DNA of 53,231 nt, from positions 1-53,231 of the forward strand of contig JAQGDQ010001236.1 of the NCBI GenBank assembly GCA_030141605.1, given 5' to 3'. Shown here in pieces: positions 25,355 through 34,102 of this stretch. How positions within the stretch are numbered: position 1 is the stretch's first letter; every line of letters starts with the position of its first letter. The DNA is from Tubiluchus corallicola (taxonomy: Eukaryota > Priapulida > Priapulimorpha > Priapulimorphida > Tubiluchidae). The notes beneath the pieces are model-generated. The model was not told the DNA's origin. It searched no databases and saw nothing but the letters and a program-made list of their open reading frames with translations. Position numbers and translations under genes: made by a program.

Positions 25355-26868
25355 TAAAAGAAACCATTACACAAAAACGACAAGCTATAAACGACTGGGC
25401 AGACTACCGCAGTAACCTACTACGTGCTACCCCTGTACCAGTAGAAAGCAAAAAGGAACAAGAGGCACGTATAAAAGAACTACAAAAAGACCCTTTTGCA
25501 TTCTTTAAATTTTACTTTCCAAATTACTGCGACGCAGAGTTTGCCCCTTTTCAAAAAAGGTTTGTAAATAAAGTACTTGAAGAAAAGAAGCTATACATTA
25601 CCTTAGAAGTGGCGAGGGAACACGCCAAAAGTGTAATTACAAGTTTGTTCCTACCTGTCTACCTTATGTTTGGACGAAAAGAGAAACTGAATATGATACT
25701 AGCCAGCCATAGCTACGATAATGCTTTGGAACTACTTAGACCTCTTATAATAAACTTAGAAGACAACCAGCGTATCGTCAATGACTACGGGCAGCAAAAA
25801 GGAATAAGAGGCTGGGAAACGGGCAACTTCACTACCAAGGGCGGCAGTGCTTTCAGAGCTATTGGAGCAGGGCAAAGCCCACGAGGCAAACGCAGCGAAG
25901 AGCTAAGACCTAACTATATAGTGGTAGATGATATAGACCACGACGAGGATTTTTACAATCCTGACCGTAGCATTAAAAAATTTAAATGGGTAAGTGATGC
26001 ACTGTTTCCAGCAATGAGTGTAAAAGGGACAAAGAGATTTATAGTAACGGGCAACCGCATAAGCGATAGCGGAGTAGTGGCACAAAGTGCTGCATTTGCC
26101 GACAAGCATTACAAAGTAAACATACTGGACAGTAAAGGACAGCCTACGTGGAAGGAGCGATATAGCCTTTCGCACGTTAATTATATGCTAGGTAAAATAA
26201 GCTATGCCAGTGGACAAAGGGAGTATTTTAACAATCCAATACAAGAAGGGCTAGTGTTTAGAGATGTGCAGTTTGATAAAGTGCCTGCTTTGCGTAAATT
26301 TAAGGTGCTGATATGCTATACCGACCCTTCTTTTAAAGAGAGTAAAACAAATGATTATAAAGCTACTGCATTGGTGGGCTATAAAGATGGCAAGTACTAT
26401 GTAATAAGAGCCTTTGTAGAGCAAACTACTACGGCTAATATGCTGCAATGGTTGTACGAATTAGAAGATATGGTACCGCCAAGTGTAGCCTGCTACTTTT
26501 ATATGGAAACAAACTTTGTGCAAGATTTGGTCAAGGACAAGGTCTACGAACTATCGGTACAGCAAAATAGACCACTACATATAACGGGTGATACCCGTAA
26601 AAAGCCTAATAAATTTGCCCGCATTGAAAGCAGCCTTGAACCACTCAACAGCTCGGGTAAACTCATATTTAATGAAAAAGAGAAGAAAAACCCACATATG
26701 CAAAGGTTGGTAGAACAGTTTAAAAGCATATCGCCCAAAAGCCGTAGCCACGACGACGGACCCGATGCAGTAGAAGGGGCTGTATATATATTGAAACGCA
26801 AGCTAAAGTCAAGCAGTATAGGTACTACTGTAATGGGTGGAGCTACGAGGGGGAGGAATAAGATTTAA
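25351..26868 (+). CDS. Terminase large subunit (Mu gp28-like)
   Basis: 505 residues. LEVAREHAKSVITSLFLPVYLMFG near 90-115 is the Walker A region of this terminase family, and PNYIVVDDIDHDEDFYNPDR near 190-205 is Walker B. The C-terminal nuclease shows YTDPSFKES (first Asp) near 325 and DDGPDAVEGAVYIL near 470 (later acidic residues). The enzyme drives DNA packaging and, in Mu-like phages, cuts host DNA beyond the phage right end. It starts 4 bp inside the small subunit gene. Confidence 0.92.
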   Translation: MIKETITQKRQAINDWADYRSNLLRATPVPVESKKEQEARIKELQKDPFAFFKFYFPNYCDAEFAPFQKRFVNKVLEEKKLYITLEVAREHAKSVITSLFLPVYLMFGRKEKLNMILASHSYDNALELLRPLIINLEDNQRIVNDYGQQKGIRGWETGNFTTKGGSAFRAIGAGQSPRGKRSEELRPNYIVVDDIDHDEDFYNPDRSIKKFKWVSDALFPAMSVKGTKRFIVTGNRISDSGVVAQSAAFADKHYKVNILDSKGQPTWKERYSLSHVNYMLGKISYASGQREYFNNPIQEGLVFRDVQFDKVPALRKFKVLICYTDPSFKESKTNDYKATALVGYKDGKYYVIRAFVEQTTTANMLQWLYELEDMVPPSVACYFYMETNFVQDLVKDKVYELSVQQNRPLHITGDTRKKPNKFARIESSLEPLNSSGKLIFNEKEKKNPHMQRLVEQFKSISPKSRSHDDGPDAVEGAVYILKRKLKSSSIGTTVMGGATRGRNKI

Positions 26869-27084
26869 TAAGATTTAATAAGATAATAGATAAAAGATTT
26901 AATAAGAGAAAAGATAAAAGATAAAAGAGAAAAACTGCTTTCATTTTTTAACTTTTAACTTTTAGTTTTTAACTTTTAACTTACTAAAAAGATAATAGAT
27001 AAAAGATTTAATAAGAGAAAAGATAAAAGATAAAAACTGCTTTCATTTTTTAACTTTTAACTTTTAGTTTTTAACTTTAATAAA
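26869..27084. repeat. AT-rich leader with a tandem duplication
   Basis: Two direct copies of a roughly 90-100 bp unit (about 26879-26976 and 26988-27076). Each contains heptamers GATAAAA, then CTGCTTTCATTTTTTAAC, then TTTTAAC heptamers and a TTTTTAACTT end just before the spike gene. Here the heptamers have opposite strand polarity from the blocks in leftward operons; in both cases the transcript sense carries GATAAAA. A related leader precedes the DUF6046-like gene at 17851. Confidence 0.75.
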
Positions 27085-27657
27085 ATGGCAACTAAAACAA
27101 GAGAATTACAAGAACAGTTTAAGGTTTTTTCACAAAGGCAGGTGCCACGTATGGGCTACCCTTGCAAGGTAATAGCTATAAACGATGATGATACCATAGA
27201 TGTGGTAGATGATAGCGATATAGAGCTGTTTGGCGTAAGGCTACGGGCAGCAGTGGACGACAACACAAATGGAATAGTAATTAGCCCTGCCATTGATAGT
27301 TGGGTACTGGTAGCCCCGGTAGATGGACAACGCGAGGAACTATACGTAACTATGTACAGCGAAATAGATAGTGTAAGAATAGCCAAAGGAGAGAAAGGCA
27401 TAAGCATAAATGCAGAGGAAGGCACTATACAGATGAACGAAGGCAGTAATGGAGGGCTTACTATTACACCAGAACTGGTAACACAGCTTGGTCTTCTCTC
27501 CGCCAGAGTAGATACCTTAGAAAATGCTATTAAAAATGCAGCTACTGCAGCTCAAGATGGCGGCGCTACCTATAAACAAAATATGACAGATATTATAGAT
27601 GCTAATGAAGGTAAGGAAAATTTTTCAAGCATAGAAAATGAAGATATAACACATTAA
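27085..27657 (+). CDS. Baseplate assembly protein V/tail spike (gpV, Mu gp45-like)
   Basis: 190 residues. QRQVPRMGYPCKVIAINDDDTIDVVD at the N-terminus is the OB-fold of the gpV spike family. SWVLVAPVDGQREELYVTMYSEIDSVRIAKGEKGISINAEEGTIQMNEGSNGGLTI is the start of a trimeric beta-helix-like needle, and the C-terminal part is helical. The spike sits under the baseplate and pierces the outer membrane. No metal-binding HxH tip was seen. Confidence 0.85.
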   Translation: MATKTRELQEQFKVFSQRQVPRMGYPCKVIAINDDDTIDVVDDSDIELFGVRLRAAVDDNTNGIVISPAIDSWVLVAPVDGQREELYVTMYSEIDSVRIAKGEKGISINAEEGTIQMNEGSNGGLTITPELVTQLGLLSARVDTLENAIKNAATAAQDGGATYKQNMTDIIDANEGKENFSSIENEDITH

Positions 27658-27660
27658 ATT

Positions 27661-27954
27661 ATGAAGGACTTATTTGTAGATATAAATACAGAAAACCCAG
27701 ACCTTGAGATAATCAAAGGGGATTTTAGTGTAAAGGATGGCACGGCACAGCATCAAGCCTTTTTACTGCTTGCTCGCAAAGGGGAGATACGCCCTTTTCC
27801 ACGTGTGGGGGTGGGTATAGACGACTACCTTAACAATGATAAGGGTGGTCTTGAATTTGCTATAAGAAAAGAATTTGAAAGGGACGGTATGACTATAAAA
27901 AGCCTGTCGGTGTCATCCACAGGTCAGGTAGAGGTAAATGCAAGTTATGAGTAA
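27661..27954 (+). CDS. Baseplate wedge protein (gpW/gp25-like, Mu gp46)
   Basis: 97 residues. LFVDINTENPDLEIIKGDFSVKDGTAQHQAFLLLARKGEIRPFPRVGVGIDDYLNN is the gp25-like fold: repeated short strands, then a helix. FAIRKEFERDGMTIKSLSVSSTGQVEVNASYE finishes it. It joins the tube to the baseplate wedges. The stop overlaps the ATG of the next gene (TAATG). Confidence 0.8.
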   Translation: MKDLFVDINTENPDLEIIKGDFSVKDGTAQHQAFLLLARKGEIRPFPRVGVGIDDYLNNDKGGLEFAIRKEFERDGMTIKSLSVSSTGQVEVNASYE

Positions 27955-28970
27955 TGGCGACTTTTATATGTAACATACGGCTGGAGATAGGCAACTTTGA
28001 GCTGAACAGGGTACACGAGGTAGTAGTTGTGTCTAGCCACGACCAACTGGCTGATACTTGCACAATAAAGCTTCCCACCACAGCACGGCTGCAACAAGAA
28101 GGCAATAATACCGTGGTAGAGTTTGCTAAGGAGTTTAAAGTGGGCGATGAAGTAAAGGTGTATGCGGGCTATAATGGTGAGGAGAATATGGAATTTCAAG
28201 GCTATATAAAAAAGATAAACCTATCTACTCCGCTTGTGGTAGAGTGCGAAGATGCTACTTATTTTCTGCGAAGAAACACATTGAACAAAAGCTTTAAAAA
28301 CACAACGCTAAGCGAAATACTGAACTTTGTACTGGACGGCACGGATATAGGCTTGGTGGGTGAAGTACCAGAAATAGATTTTGAAAAGTTTGTAATAACC
28401 AAAGCATCGGCTGCCCAAGTGGTGCAGGAGTTTATAGACAAATACGGCTTATCGGCCTATATAACCCAAGGCACACAGCTCTTAGTAAACTATGCCTACA
28501 AAGAGCAACGGGGCGAAGCAGCTTACAACCTGCGTAACAACACGGTAACGGACGACCTTAAATATCAAACCAAAGAGGATATAAAGCTCAAAGTAAAAGC
28601 CACAGCCGTACTAAAAAACAACAAGCGTATAGAGGAGGAAGTAGGCGACACAGATGGCGAGCAACGTAGCTTATTTTTCTATAATATAACAGATAAGGAA
28701 ACACTAAAAAACACCGCAGAGGCAAAACTGGACAGCTTGAAATACGAAGGCTATACCGGTACAATAACAGGCTTTTTACTACCTTTTGTACAACACGGAG
28801 CGGCAGTAGAGGTGGTGGATGAAAAATACACTAATCGCGAAGGTAAATACAGAGCCGAGCAAGTAACTACTACATTAGGACGGTCGGGGTTTAGGCGTAA
28901 AGTGAAATTGGGAATATTAATTAAAAAAGAGAAAAAAGAAGGGGAAAATGGAAACACAAATAGTAATTAA
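27954..28970 (+). CDS. Baseplate hub protein (gpD, Mu gp44-like)
   Basis: 338 residues. NIRLEIGNFELNRVHEVVVVSSHDQLADTCTIKLP at the start is the first hub domain. FKVGDEVKVYAGYNGEENMEFQGYIKKINLSTPLVVECEDATYFLRR, and VVQEFIDKYGLSAYITQGTQLLVNYAYKEQRGEAAYNLRNN further on, are typical of late control D/hub proteins. Its order after gpW rather than before gpV is not that of Mu. The C-terminal end is Lys/Glu-rich. Confidence 0.8.
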   Translation: MATFICNIRLEIGNFELNRVHEVVVVSSHDQLADTCTIKLPTTARLQQEGNNTVVEFAKEFKVGDEVKVYAGYNGEENMEFQGYIKKINLSTPLVVECEDATYFLRRNTLNKSFKNTTLSEILNFVLDGTDIGLVGEVPEIDFEKFVITKASAAQVVQEFIDKYGLSAYITQGTQLLVNYAYKEQRGEAAYNLRNNTVTDDLKYQTKEDIKLKVKATAVLKNNKRIEEEVGDTDGEQRSLFFYNITDKETLKNTAEAKLDSLKYEGYTGTITGFLLPFVQHGAAVEVVDEKYTNREGKYRAEQVTTTLGRSGFRRKVKLGILIKKEKKEGENGNTNSN

Positions 28971-29178
28971 AAGGCAAAGTATGATAGATGCTACCATATT
29001 AGCCTATGGAGATGAATTGCAAATATTTAAACATCATTTAAATAACAATTTAACGCAGTTGCCAGCCGATTTAAACGAGGGGCAAGAACTGCAATTTGAA
29101 ATAGCTAGGGATGAATTGAGCAAAATAAATTTAAAAGTGTTGAAGGATGAGCCTAATACCTTGGCCACCAAACCTTAA
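28948..29178 (+). CDS. Small phage protein between hub and gpJ
   Basis: 76 residues, helical, acidic. It starts 23 bp inside the hub gene. Contains IKRQSMIDATILAYGDELQIFKHHLNNN and NEGQELQFEIARDEL. The position fits a small baseplate or tail-tip accessory (the gpX slot), but there is no LysM motif, and I recognise no family. Confidence 0.6.
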   Translation: METQIVIKRQSMIDATILAYGDELQIFKHHLNNNLTQLPADLNEGQELQFEIARDELSKINLKVLKDEPNTLATKP

Positions 29179-29190
29179 ATAATTAATAAT

Positions 29191-30048
29191 ATGGCACGTA
29201 CAAAAGAAGAAATAAAACAAGTAATAATAGATAGGCTGCAAGTGTTGATACCCGAACTTACCAGCACATCGGCAACGGCTATCTACCAACTACTGGCTGA
29301 TGCATTTGCCTCGGCTACCAATAGCTTTGAGCAACTGACAGAAGTAGAGCTACAAACTATTGAAACACTACTATTTAACAACCAATACGGTACAAAGCAG
29401 CAAACCATACAGTCGCTATTAAAGTTTCAAAATGGCGATGTGTTGGAATGGGACAGTGAAACAGGTACATTTGGCTATGCGACGATAGACGAAAGCAAGC
29501 AAATAATAAAACGAGTAGCAGTAGAAGAACAAGAATCGGGCTTTTTTATCATAAAAGCAGCTAAGATAGAAAACGGCGAAATAGTAGAACTTGAAGCAGC
29601 AGAAAAAACCAATGCCGAGGCTTATTTAGACAACACGCTGCCCGTAGGCTCAGACTGGATACTGCTAAGCGAGCAAGCCGACGTGTTGGATGCTACAGTA
29701 AGTATTACCTACCGTGGCGAGTTTGGGCTGGATAATATAAAAACAGCCTTGAAAACGGCACTAGATGACTTTTTGCAGGATAATACCTCCTTAGAAAGTT
29801 TTAGCGGTACTTTCCTGCTCAACAGCTTTATAGATGCTATGCGAGAAGTAGAGGGGATAAACGATGCAGTGGTGAGCTTTCTTTCCTTTACCGATTTTAT
29901 CCCAGAAACCTCTATAATAGTAGAAACAGTGGGCGAAGATATAATTATAAAACAATCGAGCTATAAAACAGCTGCCGGCTACTTTGCCTATGCGGGTGGT
30001 ACACAGGCATTAATAGATAGCTGGACTTATAAAACAGTGGAAGAATGA
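29191..30048 (+). CDS. Baseplate protein J-like (Mu gp47)
   Basis: 285 residues, shorter than the usual 350-400. ARTKEEIKQVIIDRLQVLIPELTSTSATAIYQLLADAFASATNSFEQLTEVELQTIETLLFNNQYGTKQ is the helical N-terminus of gpJ-type wedges. The C-terminal half (DVLDATVSITYRGEFGLDNIKTALKTALDDFL) has the alternating fold of the wedge wing. The start is the ATG after a TAA stretch; the stop overlaps the next gene by 4 bp. Confidence 0.8.
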   Translation: MARTKEEIKQVIIDRLQVLIPELTSTSATAIYQLLADAFASATNSFEQLTEVELQTIETLLFNNQYGTKQQTIQSLLKFQNGDVLEWDSETGTFGYATIDESKQIIKRVAVEEQESGFFIIKAAKIENGEIVELEAAEKTNAEAYLDNTLPVGSDWILLSEQADVLDATVSITYRGEFGLDNIKTALKTALDDFLQDNTSLESFSGTFLLNSFIDAMREVEGINDAVVSFLSFTDFIPETSIIVETVGEDIIIKQSSYKTAAGYFAYAGGTQALIDSWTYKTVEE

Positions 30049-30620
30049 TGTTTTTTAATTACAAAATACCGCAATACGTAAGGGAGTACTTGGGCTTACT
30101 CTTCAACCGCGAACGACTGGGCAACTTGGCCGAAGGATTGAGCGAAGGGCTTACCAGCTACTGGGCAGATACCTATGCTATAGACTTTGAACCTGCGGGC
30201 GACATACAAACCAACCAAGACTATTATTTTACACTGGGCAGGCAGTACCTACGCTACCGTGCCAATGTAAACGGCAGTCAGTTTAGTTTAGAAAACAGTT
30301 TGAACGACCTTTTTGACTTTGCACAGCGACGTATAAGAATCCTTAACATCGCACGCCAAGAAAGTAAGATATACACAGGCTTTGAGTTTGAAAGCGACAA
30401 CGAACCTACACCCGTATTTGCAGGTTTTGAAAGTGAAGACGGCAAAGGAACAGCAGGCATATACATAGGAGCCGATGCTGGAGACAAGGTAGATGAACGA
30501 TTTGTAATAATTTTGCCTAACGACCCCGCTGTAACGGGGAGAGAGGAAGAAATACGGGCGTGGGTTGAAAGGTATAGGCCAGCAGGTAAAAACTACTATA
30601 TAATAGAAATTAATAATTAA
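30045..30620 (+). CDS. Tail protein I-like (Mu gp48)
   Basis: 191 residues. FFNYKIPQYVREYLGLLFNRERLGNLAEGLSEGL and the middle LNDLFDFAQRRIRILNIARQESKIYTGFEFESDNEPTPVFAGFESEDG, then REEEIRAWVERYRPAGKNYYIIEI. The closing RYRPAGK-x-Y is characteristic of Bacteroidota prophage proteins that follow gpJ and precede the fibre. It would form the outer wedge to which the fibre attaches. Confidence 0.75.
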   Translation: MMFFNYKIPQYVREYLGLLFNRERLGNLAEGLSEGLTSYWADTYAIDFEPAGDIQTNQDYYFTLGRQYLRYRANVNGSQFSLENSLNDLFDFAQRRIRILNIARQESKIYTGFEFESDNEPTPVFAGFESEDGKGTAGIYIGADAGDKVDERFVIILPNDPAVTGREEEIRAWVERYRPAGKNYYIIEINN

Positions 30621-30635
30621 TAAATTTAAAACAAA

Positions 30636-32777
30636 ATGGAAAGACAAATTTTAGAAACAGGTGTACGTAGGTGGTTTGGCGAGGATTGGATAAAACTACA
30701 AGATGAAATATACAAAGCATTAGAGGAAGGCATACTAGGCAACCTCGACGACTGTATACTTAGTGGTATGGAAGTAAGCCCCAACGCTAGCAACTACGAT
30801 GTAGCACCCGGTATATGCTATGTGGGGGGTAAGATAGCTATCTACGAAGGAGCTACTAACATAACATTGCCTATTAGCTTGAAGCTAAAAGAAACACCCG
30901 CAGGCGATAGGCTGTACTTAGACGGGTCTACTAAACCAACACGCACCCACTACACAGCAGCTACCGACGGCACACTGGGCGGCAATTTGGAGATAAGCTC
31001 CACGAATGACCCACGCATACAAATACCTGCCGTAAATAGCAACGGGGAGCTGATAGGAGTAGTGAAAAGCGACAGTATATTAGAAGACGATACCAACACC
31101 TTAGCTACTAGCAAAGCTGCCTTTGAGCTTACACAGGTGGCAGCAGTCTTATCGTCGCGTATTGCCAACCTTGAAGCTTTGCAAGATGTAAGGTGCGTAG
31201 CTAAGCAAGTAGCACCGGGAGAACTGCCACTGGCCGAGACCACCATAAACTTACAGCTGTTTAGAGCTTCGGACAATACAGATGTGATAGACTTAGACGA
31301 GGTAAATAATAAGTTCTTGTTAAAAACAGAGGGCATACACGTAATATCCTACGAGGGTTCGTGGGTGAACGAAGACGGTAGCAATAGAGATATATTTATA
31401 CGCATAAGAGACGAAGGCGGAGTATTGATAGACGAAAGGAAGGTACTTATTACTGGTTCGGGAGGAGGCGACGATGGTAATGCCAATGTAACACACTCTG
31501 TAATATTGGATATTTCTACTCCCACAAAGGAGATAAGCATATCGGCAGAAGCCAGTGGCGACCAAGTAGAGCAGCAGTTTTTTAAAGCTACAGCCTCCAA
31601 GATGTCCTCTCTCTCGGGAGGTATCCCAGACCTTGACCCCAGTAGTAACGTAGAGACCGACGCAGCAGGGAGTTTGATAGCTGTAAGTAAAGAAACAGGG
31701 CATAACCTGCCCAAGAGTGACAGCCCCACACTTAACGACAGCAACACCTTAGCCACTAGTAAGGCGGTGAGGGATGCCACAAGGGGTAGCAATACCACAC
31801 AAGTACAAATAGGAGATAATGCAGAAGCCAGTGGCAGCAATTCCACCGCAGTGGGATACCAAGCAGAGGCCAGTGGTGGCAATTCCACCGCAGTGGGAGA
31901 AAGAACAGTCGCCAATGACAACAGTTGCACCGCATTGGGATATAGAGCAGAATCAACTGGCGTCCAATCCACCGCAGTTGGATACCAAGCAGCATCCAGT
32001 GGCGGCAATTCCACCGCCGTGGGAGACAGTGCAACAGCCATAGGCGGAGGAACCTCCGCACTGGGAAGAAGTGCAGCAGCCACTGGCACCTTTTCCACCG
32101 CACTGGGAAGAAATACAACAGCCACTGGCAACACATCTACCGCAGTGGGAAGCTTCGCAGCAGTCAGTAGGGACTCTTCCACCGCACTGGGAGGCGATTC
32201 AGTAGCCAGTGGCAGCAATTCCACCGCAGTGGGATCCAACGCAAATGTATCAGCAAGCAACACTATGGTGCTTGGGACATCTTCCACTACTGTTCTTTTA
32301 GGCGATGGAACAACCGTAATATCCGATAAGCGAGATAAGATAGACATAGCAGATAATGATTTGGGACTGGACTTTGTAAAACAGATAAAAACCCGCAAAT
32401 GGAGAGGCAACAATAGAGACCAATATTGGATAAAAGAAAAAGTAAAAGAAAAAAGAGAAGGAGCAGCAGAGGCAGAAGAGATAGAAGTATTCAAAACAGA
32501 CGAGAAAGGCGAGCGTGTATACGATGCTGAGGAGCACGCCAAGGGTAGCAAGGCAGGCAAACGCTGGCATCGTGGGATAATATCCCAAGAGATGTTAGAG
32601 CTCATAGATCCTATGGAATTTTCAGGGGTGAAGGATACAGAGGTAAATAATCCTGACATCAACAACCAACAAATGGGATTTTCATATAATCAGTTAATCG
32701 CTCCTATGATAAAAGCGATACAAGAATTGTCTGCAAAAGTAGAAGAGCAGCAAACACAGATAGAACAATTGGCTTGA
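30636..32777 (+). CDS. Prophage tail fibre with YadA-like head repeats and S74 chaperone domain
   Basis: 713 residues. The N-terminal 150 residues include the attachment part (YVGGKIAIYEGATNIT), followed by a coiled region with the linker SDSILEDDTNTLATSK. A beta domain with ISYEGSWVNEDGSNRDIFIRIRDEG comes next. A second linker, SDSPTLNDSNTLATSK, leads to eleven 14-residue repeats of the SGxNSTAVGxxAxA type (left-handed beta-roll). The S74 intramolecular chaperone domain starts at ISDKRDKIDIADND, where self-cleavage normally occurs. A short Gln-rich heptad end (QQTQIEQLA) finishes the protein. It should trimerise and bind the host surface. It is the last gene of the rightward operon. Confidence 0.9.
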   Translation: MERQILETGVRRWFGEDWIKLQDEIYKALEEGILGNLDDCILSGMEVSPNASNYDVAPGICYVGGKIAIYEGATNITLPISLKLKETPAGDRLYLDGSTKPTRTHYTAATDGTLGGNLEISSTNDPRIQIPAVNSNGELIGVVKSDSILEDDTNTLATSKAAFELTQVAAVLSSRIANLEALQDVRCVAKQVAPGELPLAETTINLQLFRASDNTDVIDLDEVNNKFLLKTEGIHVISYEGSWVNEDGSNRDIFIRIRDEGGVLIDERKVLITGSGGGDDGNANVTHSVILDISTPTKEISISAEASGDQVEQQFFKATASKMSSLSGGIPDLDPSSNVETDAAGSLIAVSKETGHNLPKSDSPTLNDSNTLATSKAVRDATRGSNTTQVQIGDNAEASGSNSTAVGYQAEASGGNSTAVGERTVANDNSCTALGYRAESTGVQSTAVGYQAASSGGNSTAVGDSATAIGGGTSALGRSAAATGTFSTALGRNTTATGNTSTAVGSFAAVSRDSSTALGGDSVASGSNSTAVGSNANVSASNTMVLGTSSTTVLLGDGTTVISDKRDKIDIADNDLGLDFVKQIKTRKWRGNNRDQYWIKEKVKEKREGAAEAEEIEVFKTDEKGERVYDAEEHAKGSKAGKRWHRGIISQEMLELIDPMEFSGVKDTEVNNPDINNQQMGFSYNQLIAPMIKAIQELSAKVEEQQTQIEQLA

Positions 32778-33375
32778 TACAATTCTTTATGTTCTTTCTT
32801 TATGTTCTTTGGCTTGATACAATTCTTATGCTCTTTTGTCTTGATACAAAAGAGCCAAAAAATCAAGCCTGATTTTAAATTTCTGAACTTCTACACTTCG
32901 CTACACTAAAATGTGCTAAACTCGTTCGCTCAGTAATTCGCTCTCTCAAACAGAGCCCATTTTTACGTTTCGCTGCGTTTGAAGTTTTACGAAATTTTAA
33001 ATAGGGCGTTTGTGTTCTGCTACGCAGAATTGGTAATTTATAATTGTCGTCTTTTATCTTTTATCTGTTATCTTAAAAGCTTTTAAGGGCGTTTGTATTC
33101 TGCTTCGCAGAATTGGTAATTTATAATTGTTGTCTTTTATCTTTTATCTGTTATCTTAAAAGCTTTTAAGGGTGTTTGTATTCTGCTACGCAGAATTGGT
33201 AATTTATAATTGTCGTTTTTTATCTTTTATCTGTTATCTTAAAAGCTTTTAAGGGTGTTTGTATTCTGCTACGCAGAATTGGTAATTTATAATTGTCGTT
33301 TTTTCTCTTTTATCTGTTATCTTTTATCTTTTAAGGGCGGTCGTATTCTGCTACGCAGAATTGGTAATTTATAAT
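32778..33375 (+). repeat. Composite repeat block 3: type D element plus tandem 83-bp units
   Basis: Between the convergent fibre and GemA-like genes. A GGCTTGAT hairpin region and a type D element (about 32872-33003, outer stem ATTTTAAATTTC/GAAATTTTAAAT) are followed by five palindromes of ATTCTGC-NNN-GCAGAAT at 33014, 33097, 33180, 33263 and 33345. They are spaced 83, 83, 83 and 82 bp, with GGTAATTTATAATTGTCG and TTTTATC runs in each unit. The last palindrome stands 15 bp from the stop of the GemA-like gene. Confidence 0.85.
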
Positions 33376-33807
33376 TCAGTTTAAACATACATTTAGCAGT
33401 TGTTTTTTTGTGTTGCTATTACCTTCTACGGCTTTGAATTGTTTAATGAGTTTTTGTAGTTCTTTTTTGGTGTGCTTGTGCAGTTCCTTGTGGTAAACGG
33501 AGCTTTTAATCATCCATTTGTTAAACCTATCGTAGTTTCCTTGTGATAGTTCGGGGAATAGTGCATCGGTGGCTATGGTGAGTGCTGTGCTTCGTAGTTT
33601 TTTGAGTGTTTTGTTTTTTTTGGTTTGCTTTATCTGCCCTTGTAAGCCTTTGATGATGTTTTGTAGTTCTTCTTTGGTGAGCTGCTTGATGCTTTCTACT
33701 CCGTAGTCGTCCTTTATAGCATCTTTGACTACTTGGCTGTATTCTCCACTGCCTATAATGGCGTGGAACTTCCTTATGAGTTGTGGTTTATTGGCGGTTG
33801 TTTTCAT
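33376..33807 (-). CDS. GemA-like regulatory protein (Mu gp16, DUF1018)
   Basis: 143 residues. NKPQLIRKFHAIIGSGEYSQVVKDAIKDDYGVESIKQLTKEELQNIIKGLQGQI matches the N-terminal pattern of Mu gp16/GemA (K-x-x-L-I-x-K-I-H, then G-V-x-S-x-x-x-L-T-x-x-E-L). The C-terminal half is Lys-rich and helical. Mu GemA affects gyrase and host gene expression; here the role is inferred. It is the last gene of the leftward early operon, ending at a palindrome. Confidence 0.8.
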   Translation of the reverse strand: MKTTANKPQLIRKFHAIIGSGEYSQVVKDAIKDDYGVESIKQLTKEELQNIIKGLQGQIKQTKKNKTLKKLRSTALTIATDALFPELSQGNYDRFNKWMIKSSVYHKELHKHTKKELQKLIKQFKAVEGNSNTKKQLLNVCLN

Positions 33808-34042
33808 TTTTAAAATTTGTTAAAAAATCTAAAATGTCTTTTGCTTGTATGTCCACAATTTTTGCAGACACAATTTCTGCGGGAGTGTCAAATTCAATGC
33901 TTTCCACATTTTTTTTTGTGTTTCTGATATGTAGCTCAATTTTGTTGCGAGCTACTGATTTTGTTTCGGCGTAAGTTTTGTATCGTTTTTTTATGCTGTT
34001 TTCTTTGCTATGTATAATAACTGTCCAATAGTACGTATTCAT
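33788..34042 (-). CDS. Hypothetical early phage protein
   Basis: 84 residues, basic at the start. NTYYWTVIIHSKENSIKKRYKTYAETKSVARNKIELHI and then an acidic C-terminus with DTPAEIVSAKIVDIQAKDILDFLTNF. It overlaps the GemA-like start by 20 bp. No family recognised. Confidence 0.5.
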   Translation of the reverse strand: MNTYYWTVIIHSKENSIKKRYKTYAETKSVARNKIELHIRNTKKNVESIEFDTPAEIVSAKIVDIQAKDILDFLTNFKNENNRQ

Positions 34043-34102
34043 CTTTTCTCTTTTATCTCTTATCTTTTATCTTATTAAATCTTTTCTCTATTATCTATTA
34101 TC

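Noticed and set aside
31349-32665. 438-codon minus-strand frame opposite the prophage fibre
   Set aside because: Antisense shadow of the fibre gene. It is Ser/Pro/Leu-rich, with no start context and no neighbours in that direction.
30636-32777. Diversity-generating retroelement acting on the fibre
   Set aside because: No reverse transcriptase gene and no adenine-specific template/variable repeat pair was found. Differences among fibres are segmental.
33014-33361. Possible CRISPR array (regular 83-bp spacing)
   Set aside because: Both the palindrome and the intervening sequence repeat, so there are no unique spacers, and no cas gene is present.
30636-33375. Invertible fibre segment as in the Mu G region
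   Set aside because: No serine invertase (Gin-like) gene and no inverted crossover sites around the fibre gene; the repeats on both sides are in direct orientation.
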